Shown: positions 1-9,440, counted from the first letter of the stretch. The stretch is DNA of 64,000 nt from Alkalinema sp. FACHB-956 (GCF_014697025.1 NZ_JACJRC010000001.1:310001-374000); one strand, 5' to 3'. Notes: generated from the letters alone by a model not told the origin. Translations and numbers: made by a program.

Positions 1-320
1 GGCAAATAAATCCAAAAGCCGTAGAGCGCCTGCCAGGGATATTTAAACGCGAGCAGCAGCACCAGCGTTCCCACCATGCCCCCCACGGCACCTTTGACAC
101 CCCCCACGATCGCCAACAACAGCGCAACGAAGATCGAACAAACCGTCGCGATCGTCAAAAACTGCGTCAATTCTTGTTTAGCCTTAGCTGCTTTACGTTT
201 TGCCGCCAGTTGTTCTTTCAGCGTCAGGGTCGGCTGTTCGATGGATTCCGGGCTGCTTGCGGACTGGCGTTTCGCGGCCTTGGAAGATTTGCTGGATTTT
301 CGGGAGTTTGACTTGGCCAT
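1..320 (-). CDS. hpsL: HpsL-like polysaccharide biosynthesis protein (O-antigen ligase-like), N-terminal part only
   Basis: The reading frame starts at ATG (318-320) and runs leftward out of the window, so only about 106 N-terminal residues are visible. They comprise a very basic Ser/Lys-rich head (MAKSNSRKSSKSSK), a Lys/Ala helix ending near residue 50 (LKEQLAAKRKAAKAKQEL), then two hydrophobic segments joined by a Gly-rich turn, and the sequence FKYPWQALYGFWIYL. A KYP-QALxGFxIYLPF stretch after a basic head is what I know from cyanobacterial HpsL/O-antigen-ligase-like proteins of hormogonium polysaccharide loci. The role, polymerising or ligating an exported polysaccharide at the inner membrane, is inferred from that family. 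The catalytic loops lie outside the window. Confidence 0.72.
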   Translation of the reverse strand, partial: MAKSNSRKSSKSSKAAKRQSASSPESIEQPTLTLKEQLAAKRKAAKAKQELTQFLTIATVCSIFVALLLAIVGGVKGAVGGMVGTLVLLLAFKYPWQALYGFWIYL

Positions 321-359
321 GGGCTGGGGAAGGACAAAGGGGGTACTCTCAGAATGCCC

Positions 360-401
360 GATTTCCCCTTGATTTCCCCCTTGATTTCCCCCCCTTGATT
401 T
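360..401. repeat. Short tandem repeat, unit about GATTTCCCCCTT
   Basis: Three to four consecutive copies of a roughly 12-14 bp unit lie in the gap between the HpsL-like gene and the divergent glycosyltransferase gene. Differences between copies are mostly in the length of the C run. Confidence 0.8.
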
Positions 402-592
402 GCGCCCTGCTGAGAACTCAAGCCAGGAACCCCAGCGAGACACCCAAGCTAGGAACCCAAACATGGCCCAAAAACGTCGTTGCTAATCCCTCTCTCTGGC
501 CTGAGGCTTTGATCCCGCCGACTGCCACCGATCGCCGAAGCTCTAAATTTATACCAACAATAAATATTAACTTCTCGGTACAATAGCCATCT

Positions 593-1921
593 ATGACGAG
601 TCCTTCCCGCCCTGCTTCTGTCCGTTCTATTGCCGCTAGCGCCGACGCTATGCGAATTGAGGCCATCGATCGAGAGGAAACCCCTTTGACTGTTCCGTCT
701 GTTCCCACTGCTGCTCTATTAGCTGCGCCCCAAGGCGACTTGATCGTTCCTGCATTGTCGTTGGAGTTTCCCCTCGCATTTTCGTTAATTATTCCCACCT
801 ACAACGAAGCTAATAATATTCAGCGCTTAGTAGAAATCCTCAGTTCTACGCTGGATCAAGTGTTGCGCCACGATTATGAACTGATTGTCGTGGATGATGA
901 TAGCCCCGATCGGACTTGGGAAAAAGCCCTCGCCCTCGCCCCCCACTATCCTCAACTACGGGTTGTCCGGCGACAGGGAGAACGGGGACTATCTACGGCA
1001 GTGATTCGCGGTTGGCAGGTGGCCCAGGGGCGGGTGTTAGGGGTGATCGATGGGGATTTGCAGCATCCGCCGGAGGTGTTGCTGGGGTTGTGGACGCAGA
1101 TGATCCAGGGAGCCAATTTAGCGGTGGCCAGTCGCCATGTCGATGGGGGGGGCATCAGTGAATGGAGCCTGTTTCGGCGAATGACTTCGCGGGGGGCACA
1201 GATCTTGGGGTTACTGATCCTGCCCCATGTCCTCGGTCGTGTGTCCGATCCGATGAGTGGGTATTTTCTGGTGCAACGATCGGCGATCGGCGATCGCGCC
1301 CTCAATCCAGCGGGCTACAAGATTTTGCTAGAGGTGATTGGACGCGGGCGCATTGGCCAGATTGCTGAGGTGGGTTATGTGTTCCAGGAACGGCAGGATG
1401 GGGAAAGCAAGGTAACTGGACAGCAGTATTGGGAATACATCCAACATCTACTGCGGTTACGCTGGGCCAAACGCGATCGCACGGCGCTGAAAAAGCTGAA
1501 CCAACGCTTTCCGATCGGCAAGTTTTTGCGCTTCGGGATCGTGGGCTTTAGTGGCTTAGCTGTGGACATGGCCGTGTTTGCGGTGCTGTTTGGGCTGCTG
1601 GGGCCAAGTCGGGCAGTCCTAGCGGCGGTACTTTCGGCGGAAGTCGCACTGATTAATAACTTCGTTTGGAATGATTTCTGGACGTTTGGCGAAATTTCTC
1701 GCGGTCAACCGGGCAAACGGCGCTGGTTGAAACGCTTACTGAAATTCAATGTCGTCTGCGGTACGGGGATTGTCTTGCAAGGCTCGCTGATGGGACTGTT
1801 TAGCACAGTACTGGGCTTGAACCCATTCCTAGCAAAGTTACTGGCGATCGCGATCGTAGTGATGTGGAACTTCTGGGTCAACCTCAAGCTCAATTGGCGC
1901 GTCACCGATGTCAAAAAGTAA
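593..1921 (+). CDS. GT2 glycosyltransferase (dolichol-phosphate mannose synthase type) fused to a GtrA membrane domain
   Basis: 442 residues. After a non-conserved N-terminal stretch of about 60 residues comes a GT-A fold: IIPTYNEANN near residue 67, VDDDSPDRTW near 99, and the metal-binding DGDLQHPPE near 153. These match polyprenyl-phosphate mannosyl/glucosyltransferases, which move a sugar from a nucleotide sugar to a lipid carrier. From about residue 308 a GtrA-like domain follows (FLRFGIVGFSGLAVDMAVF) with four hydrophobic helices and the typical NFVWNDFWTF. Two-domain proteins of this kind are thought to make and translocate lipid-linked sugars. The start codon sits only 9 bp after a good -10 box (TACAAT, 579-584), so either the transcript is nearly leaderless or the true start is the in-frame ATG at 650. 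Confidence 0.9.
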   Translation: MTSPSRPASVRSIAASADAMRIEAIDREETPLTVPSVPTAALLAAPQGDLIVPALSLEFPLAFSLIIPTYNEANNIQRLVEILSSTLDQVLRHDYELIVVDDDSPDRTWEKALALAPHYPQLRVVRRQGERGLSTAVIRGWQVAQGRVLGVIDGDLQHPPEVLLGLWTQMIQGANLAVASRHVDGGGISEWSLFRRMTSRGAQILGLLILPHVLGRVSDPMSGYFLVQRSAIGDRALNPAGYKILLEVIGRGRIGQIAEVGYVFQERQDGESKVTGQQYWEYIQHLLRLRWAKRDRTALKKLNQRFPIGKFLRFGIVGFSGLAVDMAVFAVLFGLLGPSRAVLAAVLSAEVALINNFVWNDFWTFGEISRGQPGKRRWLKRLLKFNVVCGTGIVLQGSLMGLFSTVLGLNPFLAKLLAIAIVVMWNFWVNLKLNWRVTDVKK

Positions 1922-2052
1922 CCCGAGCAGTAACCCGAGCCCAAGAGATTCCTCGCTAGAATACTATCTATCAAGCTATCAAGAAGACTATCGATCTGCT
2001 CCGCCGATCAGCTCAGCAATCCCAATTTCCCCTCCTACCCTCCTACCCCACC

Positions 2053-2634
2053 ATGACCCTCAGTAGCACCCACAGAAAACTTACCTTGGAGGAATATCTA
2101 ACCTATGACGATGGCACGGATACTCGCTACGAATTGGTGGATGGAGAGTTAGTAGAAATGCCACCGGAAACGCGCCAGAACAATGCGATCGCCGTCAAGC
2201 TCTTACTGGAATTTGCTAGATATTTACCGCAACAATTGATTGCCTGGAATGCAGAAATTGAAGTGAGTGGACGGTTGGCCAATACGCGCTGCCCTGATTT
2301 ACTGATCTTGACGCCAGAAGCGGCCACGGCCTTGGAGGGAACCTCTCGGGCCACGATTACCCGAGAGATGCCGCCCCCCGCGTTAGTCGTTGAAGTCGTG
2401 AGTCCAGGGGTCAATAATCGCATTCGGGATTATCGTCACAAGCATACGGAATACGCCGCCCGTTGCATTGCAGAATATTGGATTGTCGATCCCCAGGAAA
2501 AGCAAATAACCGTTTGCCAATGGGTTGAAGGAGCCTACACTGATCGCGTATTCCAAGGCGGCGATCGGGTCATTTCTCACATCGTGCCAGAATTTACCTT
2601 GACGCCCGATCAGATGTTTGAACTGCAAGCTTGA
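2053..2634 (+). CDS. Uma2-family (DUF820) restriction-endonuclease-like protein
   Basis: 193 residues. The Uma2/DUF820 pattern is clear: an opening LTLEEYLTYDDGTDTRYELVDGELVEMPP, then RCPDLLILTPE, VVEVVSPGVNNRIRDY and a C-terminal EYWIVDP. The acidic residues in PDLL and the E in VVEVVS are the presumed PD-(D/E)XK active-site positions. The family is greatly expanded in cyanobacteria; most members have no known function. A second, divergent member lies at 38811-39401. The stop overlaps a TTG that opens the frame of the next gene, so the two may be co-transcribed. Confidence 0.88.
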   Translation: MTLSSTHRKLTLEEYLTYDDGTDTRYELVDGELVEMPPETRQNNAIAVKLLLEFARYLPQQLIAWNAEIEVSGRLANTRCPDLLILTPEAATALEGTSRATITREMPPPALVVEVVSPGVNNRIRDYRHKHTEYAARCIAEYWIVDPQEKQITVCQWVEGAYTDRVFQGGDRVISHIVPEFTLTPDQMFELQA

Positions 2635-2663
2635 GCGATGTACCTGACCCATACCGTCGGACT

Positions 2664-3320
2664 ATGAAAAATAGGGACAGCCATTTCCCAGGTCTTGAAT
2701 CTGGCTCAACCAGTCGCCATACCTTGGATTTGACAAAACCGATCGACGCAGCGATCGAAATATATGCCACGGCAACCTATAGTGACCCCCCGTTTGAATG
2801 TCGGGAATGGTGTTCCGTTAACGACCAGGGCTTTCGAGTGTCAGAATTACGCCTCGGCACCCAAACTGGCACCCACATCGATGCCCCCGCCCACTTTGAT
2901 GCCCACGGAGCCACCCTAGAAGCCCTGTCCCCCGCCCACTTGATAGGCCGCTACTTCCTCCTAGACTTGCCCACCTATGGCACGATCGAAACAGTAACCA
3001 CCCTGTGTTCCTCGATCGCCGACGAAGGGATTTTATTCATTCGCGCCCCCTTACAAACCAGCAGTTGCCTGACCCTGGACGCCTTAACCTATCTACTGCA
3101 ACTGGCACCCCCCTTGTGGGTTGTAGATGGGTCTGTGACGATCGCCGCTGCCCCAGATTTTACGTTCTACCAACAGCTAGCCAAGGCAGGTAAATACTGG
3201 GTTGAAGATCTCGATCGACCCACAGCCCAGAAAGTCCATCCTAACGGTGAAATCTTTGCTTTACCATTAGCCTTGGTCGGCACCAGCGGGGCACCCTGCC
3301 GCGTCCTCATCCGCCAATAA
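2664..3320 (+). CDS. Cyclase family protein (KynB / metal-dependent hydrolase type)
   Basis: The family motif is TQTGTHIDAPAHF near residue 72 (ATG numbering), followed by a conserved C-terminal half ending LVGTSGAPCRVLIR. The family includes kynurenine formamidase KynB and other amide or lactone hydrolases with a metal bound by H-x3-H-x-D. Here the first ligand position of the usual HTGTHxDxPxHF is Gln, although the second His and the Asp are kept, so metal binding or activity may be altered. I chose ATG 2664; the frame is also open from TTG 2631, which overlaps the stop of the Uma2 gene. The substrate is unknown. Confidence 0.82.
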   Translation: MKNRDSHFPGLESGSTSRHTLDLTKPIDAAIEIYATATYSDPPFECREWCSVNDQGFRVSELRLGTQTGTHIDAPAHFDAHGATLEALSPAHLIGRYFLLDLPTYGTIETVTTLCSSIADEGILFIRAPLQTSSCLTLDALTYLLQLAPPLWVVDGSVTIAAAPDFTFYQQLAKAGKYWVEDLDRPTAQKVHPNGEIFALPLALVGTSGAPCRVLIRQ

Positions 3321-3406
3321 TCCGGCCTCCTAGCCCCGGCCACAAAGTCATTGCCCACCCTAAAAAGTCATTCATTAGACCGTCAAGCAAATCGTCAAGT
3401 AGACCG

Positions 3407-5182
3407 TCAAGTAGCTATTGAGCATGGATGAACCGATCGCTCGAAGGATTCCCTACGTTGATGGATGGGAATTTGAATTATAAATTCAGTGCCTTGACCC
3501 GGTGTGGAATAGCATTCCAGGTGGCCTCCATGCTTTTCGGTAATGATTTGATAGCTGATGGACATCCCCATGCCTGTCCCTTTGCCGACAGGCTTGGTGG
3601 TGAAAAAAGGATCAAAGATTTGCTGCCGAGTTTGTTCTGTCATTCCTACGCCGTTGTCAACGATTTCAATTTGAACCCAACGGGACTGAATCACTGATGT
3701 GCGAATGGTAATTTGGTAGGATTTCTCACTATCTGTTCCAGCACCCTCCATGCATTCTTCTAGCGCATCCAAAGCATTCGCCAGAATGTTCATAAATACC
3801 TGATTGAGCTGTCCGGCATAGCATTCGATCAATGGCAGATCACCATATTCTTTAATGATCTGGATGCAAGGGTGATGGTTTCGACTTTTGAACCGATGCT
3901 GTAGGAGTAATAACGTACTGTCAATGCCATCATGGAGATTGACCGTTTTACAATCCGATTCATCTAGGCGCGAAAAAGTGCGCAGAGAAAGAACAATTTG
4001 ACGAATCCGATCGGCCCCTGTTTGCATGGATGCTAATTGCTTGGGCAAATCATCCACGAGATAGTCAAAATCAATTTCCTCCATCTTTTCAGCGATCGCC
4101 TGTTCCGCCATTCCCCGTGTATCCTGATCGGGTAGAGTTTGGTAGAGCGCAATTAAACTCAGCAAATCTTGAATGGATTGTTGCGTATGTTTCAGGTTGC
4201 CGTAAATGAAGTTGACAGGGTTATTGATCTCGTGGGCAACCCCTGCCACCAGTTGACCTAAACTCGCCATTTTTTCCGTTTGAATCAGTTGGGGCGTTTG
4301 TTGAATTTGCTGAAGGGCTTGTTCTAATTGTTGATTTTTCTCCAGCAAATAAGCTTCTGTTTGTTGGAGTTGAACGATCGCCTGTTCACGATCCTTGGCC
4401 GTTTGCTGGGCAGTCTGCGCCAACCGCAGGCCATAGGCCGTGACAGCGAGTGTGATCATACCGACACAGCCTGCCAGCACATACTCATACAGCTTCAGCA
4501 TTGCAATTTCGGTGTGTTGCTCTGCAAATCGTTGCTGCTGAATTTGGTTAATCTGTTCCCGTAGTTTTGCGATCGTTGCGCTGATTTTGATATTGTACTG
4601 ATCCATATTTGACATATGGATACTGGCTTGGGCAATTTGATTTTGGCGCAGGTAAGAGAAGATCAATTCCGCTTCACTTTGCATCCCAATGGCATCCAGA
4701 TCCAACCCATCCAGGTTCATGAGTAAAGGATTTGCCAGATTCGGTGATACTTGCTGGGTTAGGTCAGTTTTGACCTGTTGGAGCAGCGTGTGAAATTGTT
4801 TGGCGGCCCGCTTCAGTTCCTTGGATTCCGCATCAATGTTCCGGGAGTTAAAAACGTTATTTCCGGGGGCATTGAGGGCGATCGCCAAAGTACCTAGCTG
4901 AGAATAGGTCTGCTGGCGTGTTGCCCAAGTTTGGTTAATGGTAACTGAGCGATCGTAGATGCACGTAATCTGATGATTGAGGGAGAGCGTGGCTAGCATC
5001 GTAACAACGTTGCAACCAGCCAAAATATAGTAAATGAAATACCATTTCGGCTGTTGGATCAGTTGCTTGAGCCAGTTGGGCGGAGATAGGCAGGATGGAT
5101 CTGCGATCCCGTCAACTTGAGTCAGTTGCGCGGGAGAAGAGGGTTTCAACAAATCATTGAGTGATCTTGGACGTTTCAGCAC
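3407..5182 (-). CDS. Membrane sensor histidine kinase
   Basis: About 591 residues from the proposed GTG start at 5180-5182, which has an AGGAG 8 nt upstream; an in-frame alternative begins at 5311. There are two transmembrane helices (near residues 38-58 and 240-262) around an extracytoplasmic helical sensor region, then a coiled coil rich in Gln, and a HisKA domain with the phospho-acceptor His in VAHEINNPVNF near residue 317. The ATPase domain has an N box (NILANALDALEE), a G1 box (VDNGVGM) and F/G2 boxes (FDPFFTTK, GTGMGMSI). No HAMP or PAS domain is obvious and no response regulator gene is adjacent, so it is an orphan kinase. The signal is unknown. Confidence 0.88.
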   Translation of the reverse strand: MLKRPRSLNDLLKPSSPAQLTQVDGIADPSCLSPPNWLKQLIQQPKWYFIYYILAGCNVVTMLATLSLNHQITCIYDRSVTINQTWATRQQTYSQLGTLAIALNAPGNNVFNSRNIDAESKELKRAAKQFHTLLQQVKTDLTQQVSPNLANPLLMNLDGLDLDAIGMQSEAELIFSYLRQNQIAQASIHMSNMDQYNIKISATIAKLREQINQIQQQRFAEQHTEIAMLKLYEYVLAGCVGMITLAVTAYGLRLAQTAQQTAKDREQAIVQLQQTEAYLLEKNQQLEQALQQIQQTPQLIQTEKMASLGQLVAGVAHEINNPVNFIYGNLKHTQQSIQDLLSLIALYQTLPDQDTRGMAEQAIAEKMEEIDFDYLVDDLPKQLASMQTGADRIRQIVLSLRTFSRLDESDCKTVNLHDGIDSTLLLLQHRFKSRNHHPCIQIIKEYGDLPLIECYAGQLNQVFMNILANALDALEECMEGAGTDSEKSYQITIRTSVIQSRWVQIEIVDNGVGMTEQTRQQIFDPFFTTKPVGKGTGMGMSISYQIITEKHGGHLECYSTPGQGTEFIIQIPIHQRRESFERSVHPCSIAT

Positions 5183-5460
5183 ACAACGGACTCCTAGGAC
5201 TGTGATGTATGACCGTGGTGCAAGATCTGTAGGACAATTTAAGAGGCAGGGCACAAAACGCGATCGCAGAAACCGGGCACTCCAGGGAGTTTCGCAATGC
5301 ATCTGTGCCACGCATGGAATATTGCGCCATCAAAGGACTTGTAACATTTAGTAATCCCTGGTTGGTTGGAAATAAAACAGGGATGTTACGTAAACTGTAA
5401 CGGTGCATAGGTTTGCTTCTGGGAGAGGCATAATTCAGCTACAGTTTGTTCCTCACTACC

Positions 5461-6411
5461 ATGCCCCAAACTGCCCTGTCTCAAGCCGCTGCTTCGCTGC
5501 TGGCCGCGCCGACCGACCGACCACCTGTCCCCGCACGTGCGATCGATGCCCGTCTCTATCAAATTCTGTTTCTCAGCTTGTTTTTGCTCCTCGGTCTCGT
5601 GACTCGGGATTGGACGCTCCATCCGACGATCATCCTCGTGGCGATCGTCACCTGCTGCGCCACCCAAGCGATCGCCCAGTCGATCGTCCAGTTTCTCCAA
5701 TGGCGGGTGGAACAGAAATCTGACCCCTGGCCCATGCCTAGCTTGCAACCATCTACCTATTACAGTGCTCTCATCACAGCCCTGGGACTATCGCTCCTGC
5801 TCCGGGTCGATCGCTGGGAAACGATGGTTCTGGCTTGCAGCATGGCGATCGCGTCCAAATTCCTCCTACGGGTCAATCAGAAACATATTTTTAACCCTGG
5901 TAACTTTGGCATTATTTCGGTCTTGCTGCTGACCCATCACGCTTGGGTGTCACCGGGCCAGTGGGGAGAATCCGCCTGGTATGCGGCGCTGTTTCTGCTC
6001 TGTGGCGGCCTGGTACTGCAAAAGGTGGGGCGCTGGGATACCACCGTCGCCTTTTTATCGGTCTACGTTGGCCTAGAGGCCGTGCGCAACCTCTATCTAG
6101 GTTGGACGTGGGATGTTTGGGGGCATCGCCTCATGAGTGGGTCTTTGGTGATGTTTGCGCTGTTTATGATCACCGACCCGAGAACGATTCCCAATGCGCG
6201 ATCGGCTCGCTTGATTTGGGCCGCCGCGATCGCAGCCCTCACCTTTGTTTTACGAAATGTCTATTTTCTTAATACAGCCGTCTTTTGGGCGTTGTTTGTG
6301 CTGGCTCCCTTGACCTTCCTTTTAGACTGGCTGTTTCAGGCCGATCGCTTTGAATGGCTGCATCCATCCGCCGATCGCTCCATGACTGCCAGCCCCTCCC
6401 TCGATCGGTAA
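5461..6411 (+). CDS. RnfD/NqrB-family integral membrane protein
   Basis: About 316 residues from ATG 5461 (the frame is open from TTG 5446). It is almost entirely hydrophobic, with some nine membrane helices. Diagnostic segments resemble the D subunit of Rnf and the B subunit of Nqr: FLLRVNQKHIFNPGNFGI and SGSLVMFALFMITDPRTIP. In Rnf/Nqr complexes this subunit carries covalent FMN and takes part in ion translocation. No other Rnf/Nqr subunit is nearby, and I cannot identify the flavinylated threonine motif. It may therefore be a stand-alone cyanobacterial branch with a different job, and only the family assignment is firm. Confidence 0.78.
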   Translation: MPQTALSQAAASLLAAPTDRPPVPARAIDARLYQILFLSLFLLLGLVTRDWTLHPTIILVAIVTCCATQAIAQSIVQFLQWRVEQKSDPWPMPSLQPSTYYSALITALGLSLLLRVDRWETMVLACSMAIASKFLLRVNQKHIFNPGNFGIISVLLLTHHAWVSPGQWGESAWYAALFLLCGGLVLQKVGRWDTTVAFLSVYVGLEAVRNLYLGWTWDVWGHRLMSGSLVMFALFMITDPRTIPNARSARLIWAAAIAALTFVLRNVYFLNTAVFWALFVLAPLTFLLDWLFQADRFEWLHPSADRSMTASPSLDR

Positions 6412-6432
6412 AGTCTAGATCGGTAAAGTCTA
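6403..6432. repeat. 15-bp tandem duplication across a stop codon
   Basis: Two perfect copies of GATCGGTAAAGTCTA lie head to tail. The first copy contains the TAA stop of the RnfD-like gene, so the duplication re-creates a stop-like segment just after the gene. Confidence 0.9.
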
Positions 6433-6557
6433 GATTTTCATCCACACGATTACATTACCCACGATCGCAACCCACACGATTACAACAATTGTTACTCTCA
6501 GTTGCCTGAATTCTTTTTAGTGATTCACCCATTGATCAATACTGATTGGATAGAACG

Positions 6558-7946
6558 ATGAAACATTCTCGATCCCTATTAAACTTTGTATTAGCTTTTT
6601 TAGCTGCAATAGCATTGTGTTTAACAGTTGTACCCGCAGCTTGGGCCTTCTGTGGCTTCTATGTTGCAAAGGCAGACTCCAAACTATACAACCAAGCCTC
6701 CCAAGTGGCGATCGCCCGCGAGGGTAATCAAACCGTGTTAACCATGGCCAATGATTACCAAGGCGAGGTCAAGGATTTCGCGATCGTGGTTCCGGTACCC
6801 GTCGTGCTGAAAAAGGAACAGGTCAAAGTCGCCAATCCCGCCATTATTGAACGGTTGGACGCCTTCAGTGCCCCACGACTGGTGGAATATTTCGATCCCG
6901 ATCCTTGCCAGCGGTTTGAATTGGAAGATCGGATTCCCATGAGTGCCGTTCCCGCCCCCCAAGCCGCCGGAGAAAGCAAATCCCGCCGCAGTGATGCCTT
7001 TGGCGTGACCATTGAAGCTAAATTCAGCGTGGGTGAATACGACATTTTGATTCTCAGCGCTAAGGAATCCGGCGGATTGGAAACCTGGCTGCGACAAAAC
7101 GACTACAAAATTCCGGACGGTGCCCGCAAACTGCTGCGACCTTACATTCGGCAGAAGATGAAGTTCTTCGTGGCTAAGGTGAATCTTGAGAAGTTTGAAG
7201 ATTCCGGCTTTACCCGCCTGCGACCACTGCAAATGACCTACCAGTCACCGCGTTTTATGCTGCCGATCCGGTTAGGCATGGTGAACGCCCAGCAGGCCCA
7301 GGATTTGATTGTCTACGTACTGTCGCCCCAGGGCCGCGCCGAAGTCACCAATTACCGCACGGTGCAGGTTCCGTCCAATGTCAATATTCCCGAATTCGTT
7401 AAGAACGAATTTGGCCCATTTTACAAAGATCTGTTCAGCACAGCCTACGATCGGGAAAATCGCAACGTCGCCTTTTTGGAATATGCCTGGAATATGGCCA
7501 ATTGCGACCCCTGTTCCGCCGATCCGCTCAACCCCGAAGAACTGAAAGAAGCGGGGGTCTTCTGGCTCGATCGATCGAGTGATGAGCCTAACCCCGGAAT
7601 TTGGAATCGTCGTCGCCCGCCTGTGATGAATAACGGAGTGTACGTCACCCGCTTGCATGTACGCTATACCCGCGACAAATTCCCAGAGGATTTGATGTTC
7701 CAAACGACGAACAATCAGGACACTTTCCAAGGTCGTTATGTGATGCAGCATCCGTTCCTCGGCGAAGCAAAATGTGCAGAAGGTAAACGCTACCGCGCTG
7801 CGTTGCCCCGCCGGTTTGAACAGGAAGCTCAAACCCTCTCAAAATTAACGGGTTGGAATATTAACGACATTCGTAAAAAGCTACCAACCATTAAGCTGGC
7901 AGACTTTAGTTGGTTCGATCGGGTGTGGTTCAATTTCTTGGGTTAA
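6558..7946 (+). CDS. DUF2330 domain-containing exported protein
   Basis: 462 residues from ATG 6558. A classical signal peptide (FVLAFLAAIALCLTVVPAAWA, cleaved after AWA) precedes CGFYVAKADSKLYNQ, the start of a DUF2330 domain in which a Cys directly follows the signal peptide. FAIVVPVPVVLKKEQVKV and LSAKESGGLETWLRQN are further conserved stretches. The protein should be secreted or periplasmic. The function of the family is unknown. A strong terminator follows at 7986-8033, which suggests a single-gene transcript. Confidence 0.85.
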   Translation: MKHSRSLLNFVLAFLAAIALCLTVVPAAWAFCGFYVAKADSKLYNQASQVAIAREGNQTVLTMANDYQGEVKDFAIVVPVPVVLKKEQVKVANPAIIERLDAFSAPRLVEYFDPDPCQRFELEDRIPMSAVPAPQAAGESKSRRSDAFGVTIEAKFSVGEYDILILSAKESGGLETWLRQNDYKIPDGARKLLRPYIRQKMKFFVAKVNLEKFEDSGFTRLRPLQMTYQSPRFMLPIRLGMVNAQQAQDLIVYVLSPQGRAEVTNYRTVQVPSNVNIPEFVKNEFGPFYKDLFSTAYDRENRNVAFLEYAWNMANCDPCSADPLNPEELKEAGVFWLDRSSDEPNPGIWNRRRPPVMNNGVYVTRLHVRYTRDKFPEDLMFQTTNNQDTFQGRYVMQHPFLGEAKCAEGKRYRAALPRRFEQEAQTLSKLTGWNINDIRKKLPTIKLADFSWFDRVWFNFLG

Positions 7947-7985
7947 AGTAACCCGGGTTCTCCGACCAGCCTTGCTATCAAACAA

Positions 7986-8033
7986 TCAGCGGACGATCGC
8001 AGAATCCTCGATCGTCCGCTGACTCTAGTTTTT
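7986..8033 (+). terminator. Rho-independent terminator of the DUF2330 gene
   Basis: A perfect 14-bp inverted repeat (TCAGCGGACGATCG at 7986-7999 and its complement at 8009-8022) with a 9-nt loop is followed by CTCTAGTTTTT. The T run is on the plus strand. Confidence 0.85.
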
Positions 8034-8117
8034 CGAATCTAGCAGTTTATCTAGCATGAAGTACTAAGCTTAACGCTGAGTTTAATGCCGTCATCAACGC
8101 TAAATCTAGTACTGAAA

Positions 8118-9440
8118 TTAATGTTGACTCAATCGCTGATAGACCTGAGTCAGCGCAGTCCCGTCGCCCACATTGCCGGGAAATAGCACGATCGGTAAAT
8201 TGGGAAACTGCGGATGGGTCTCGGACGTGCGCACCATCGACACCCCAGGAATCACCTGACCCAAGAGATAGGCGGTTTGCAGCGCTAGTCCTTGGCTCAG
8301 GGTATCGTTGGAGGTAATGCCCCCTTTGCTAATCAAAAAGCCGATATCCTCTGGCAAATGGCGAATCACATTCATCAGTAAACTGGAAACTGCTTCCCCA
8401 AACTTCAGCCGAGTCTCCACATCATCAAAGGTCAGTTCCTGCCGACTGGTGTAAACCACCGCCGTTTGTCCTGCTTGGTGAATTTGGCTGACCCGATCGT
8501 AAATTTCGGCCAAGAGTTGCCCTGGGATTGCGGGATTGGGGTCTAACAACCGCCCCACTTCTACCTCTACCCCCACCGTCCCCGGTGCTTGCAGTAGGTT
8601 GGCTAATTGTTCCGTCGTCTTTTTCACATGGGAACCGACAATGACAGCCCCCGGTTTGCCCTCCCGAACGTAGCTGGCCATTTCCTCCGGCGCGATCGGT
8701 TGGGGTGGCAGGTTCGCCAAGGCGGTGAGTAAACTAGCCGCACTGCGGAACAAAAAGCGTTTGCCCTGGGAGGCAGCGGCCAAAACCTCTGCTGCAAATT
8801 GATTCAGATCCGCTTGGGTTTCCGCATCCACCACCGCACAGCAATTCTGGGTCAGGTGCAACAGGCGATCGAGCACCCCCGATCGAATATCCGCCAGCAC
8901 AAATCGCTCCACTTGGTTGGCAGCAATACGCCCCTGGGTTTTCTCCTCAACGTAGTCGGGTAGATAGCTATGGCTGTAGCCAAAGACAGAATCCTTCGCA
9001 AATTCCGTTTCGTGCACCGGGGTATCCACGCCATTGACCTTGAGGTAGTGAATGCTGTCCCGCGTCGTGCGACCGCCTTCAAAAAAGGCCGGGGTGAGGA
9101 AATGGGCATCAAATCCCCCCAGTTCCTCGGCAATCACATCGGTTTCGATCGGATAATGGCCGCGCAGGGTGGAGTCCGATCGGCTGACGACTAGGAAATC
9201 CTGAATACCGACTTCAGCGATCGCCGTTTTTAAATTGCGGCACACCTCCCGCGTCACATCTGCGGCTTGTTCTGCGGGCAGTGCTCGGGTATTGGTTAAC
9301 ACGAAAAAAATGGGTGCCTCATCTCGCAATCCCAACTTTAAAGTTTCCACATCCCACTGCATCAACAACAGACAGCTATGAACCGTCTGCGAGCCAGTGG
9401 GATCATCATCTAGCACAATAATTTTGGGGCGAGTATTCAT
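8118..9440 (-). CDS. Four-carbon acid sugar kinase family protein (DUF1537)
   Basis: 440 residues from ATG 9438-9440. The N-terminal domain has the family hallmark VLDDDPTGSQTVH, followed by SRSDSTLRGHYP and LTPAFFEGGRTT. The C-terminal nucleotide-binding half contains FLISKGGITSNDTL and PIVLFPGNVGDGTAL. The family phosphorylates four-carbon acid sugars such as threonate or erythronate in enteric and soil bacteria. The usual catabolic partners (an aldolase and a dehydrogenase) are absent here, so the substrate is open; detoxification or recycling of a sugar acid is a reasonable guess only. Confidence 0.87.
   Translation of the reverse strand: MNTRPKIIVLDDDPTGSQTVHSCLLLMQWDVETLKLGLRDEAPIFFVLTNTRALPAEQAADVTREVCRNLKTAIAEVGIQDFLVVSRSDSTLRGHYPIETDVIAEELGGFDAHFLTPAFFEGGRTTRDSIHYLKVNGVDTPVHETEFAKDSVFGYSHSYLPDYVEEKTQGRIAANQVERFVLADIRSGVLDRLLHLTQNCCAVVDAETQADLNQFAAEVLAAASQGKRFLFRSAASLLTALANLPPQPIAPEEMASYVREGKPGAVIVGSHVKKTTEQLANLLQAPGTVGVEVEVGRLLDPNPAIPGQLLAEIYDRVSQIHQAGQTAVVYTSRQELTFDDVETRLKFGEAVSSLLMNVIRHLPEDIGFLISKGGITSNDTLSQGLALQTAYLLGQVIPGVSMVRTSETHPQFPNLPIVLFPGNVGDGTALTQVYQRLSQH

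Noticed and set aside
418-798. 126-codon minus-strand frame overlapping the start of the GT2 gene
   Set aside because: Overlaps the N-terminal coding part and promoter of the glycosyltransferase; no family features.
5182-5311. Upstream extension of the sensor kinase to 5311
   Set aside because: The extra 43 residues are not membrane- or domain-like, and the GTG at 5180-5182 has a much better ribosome-binding site; kept only as an alternative.
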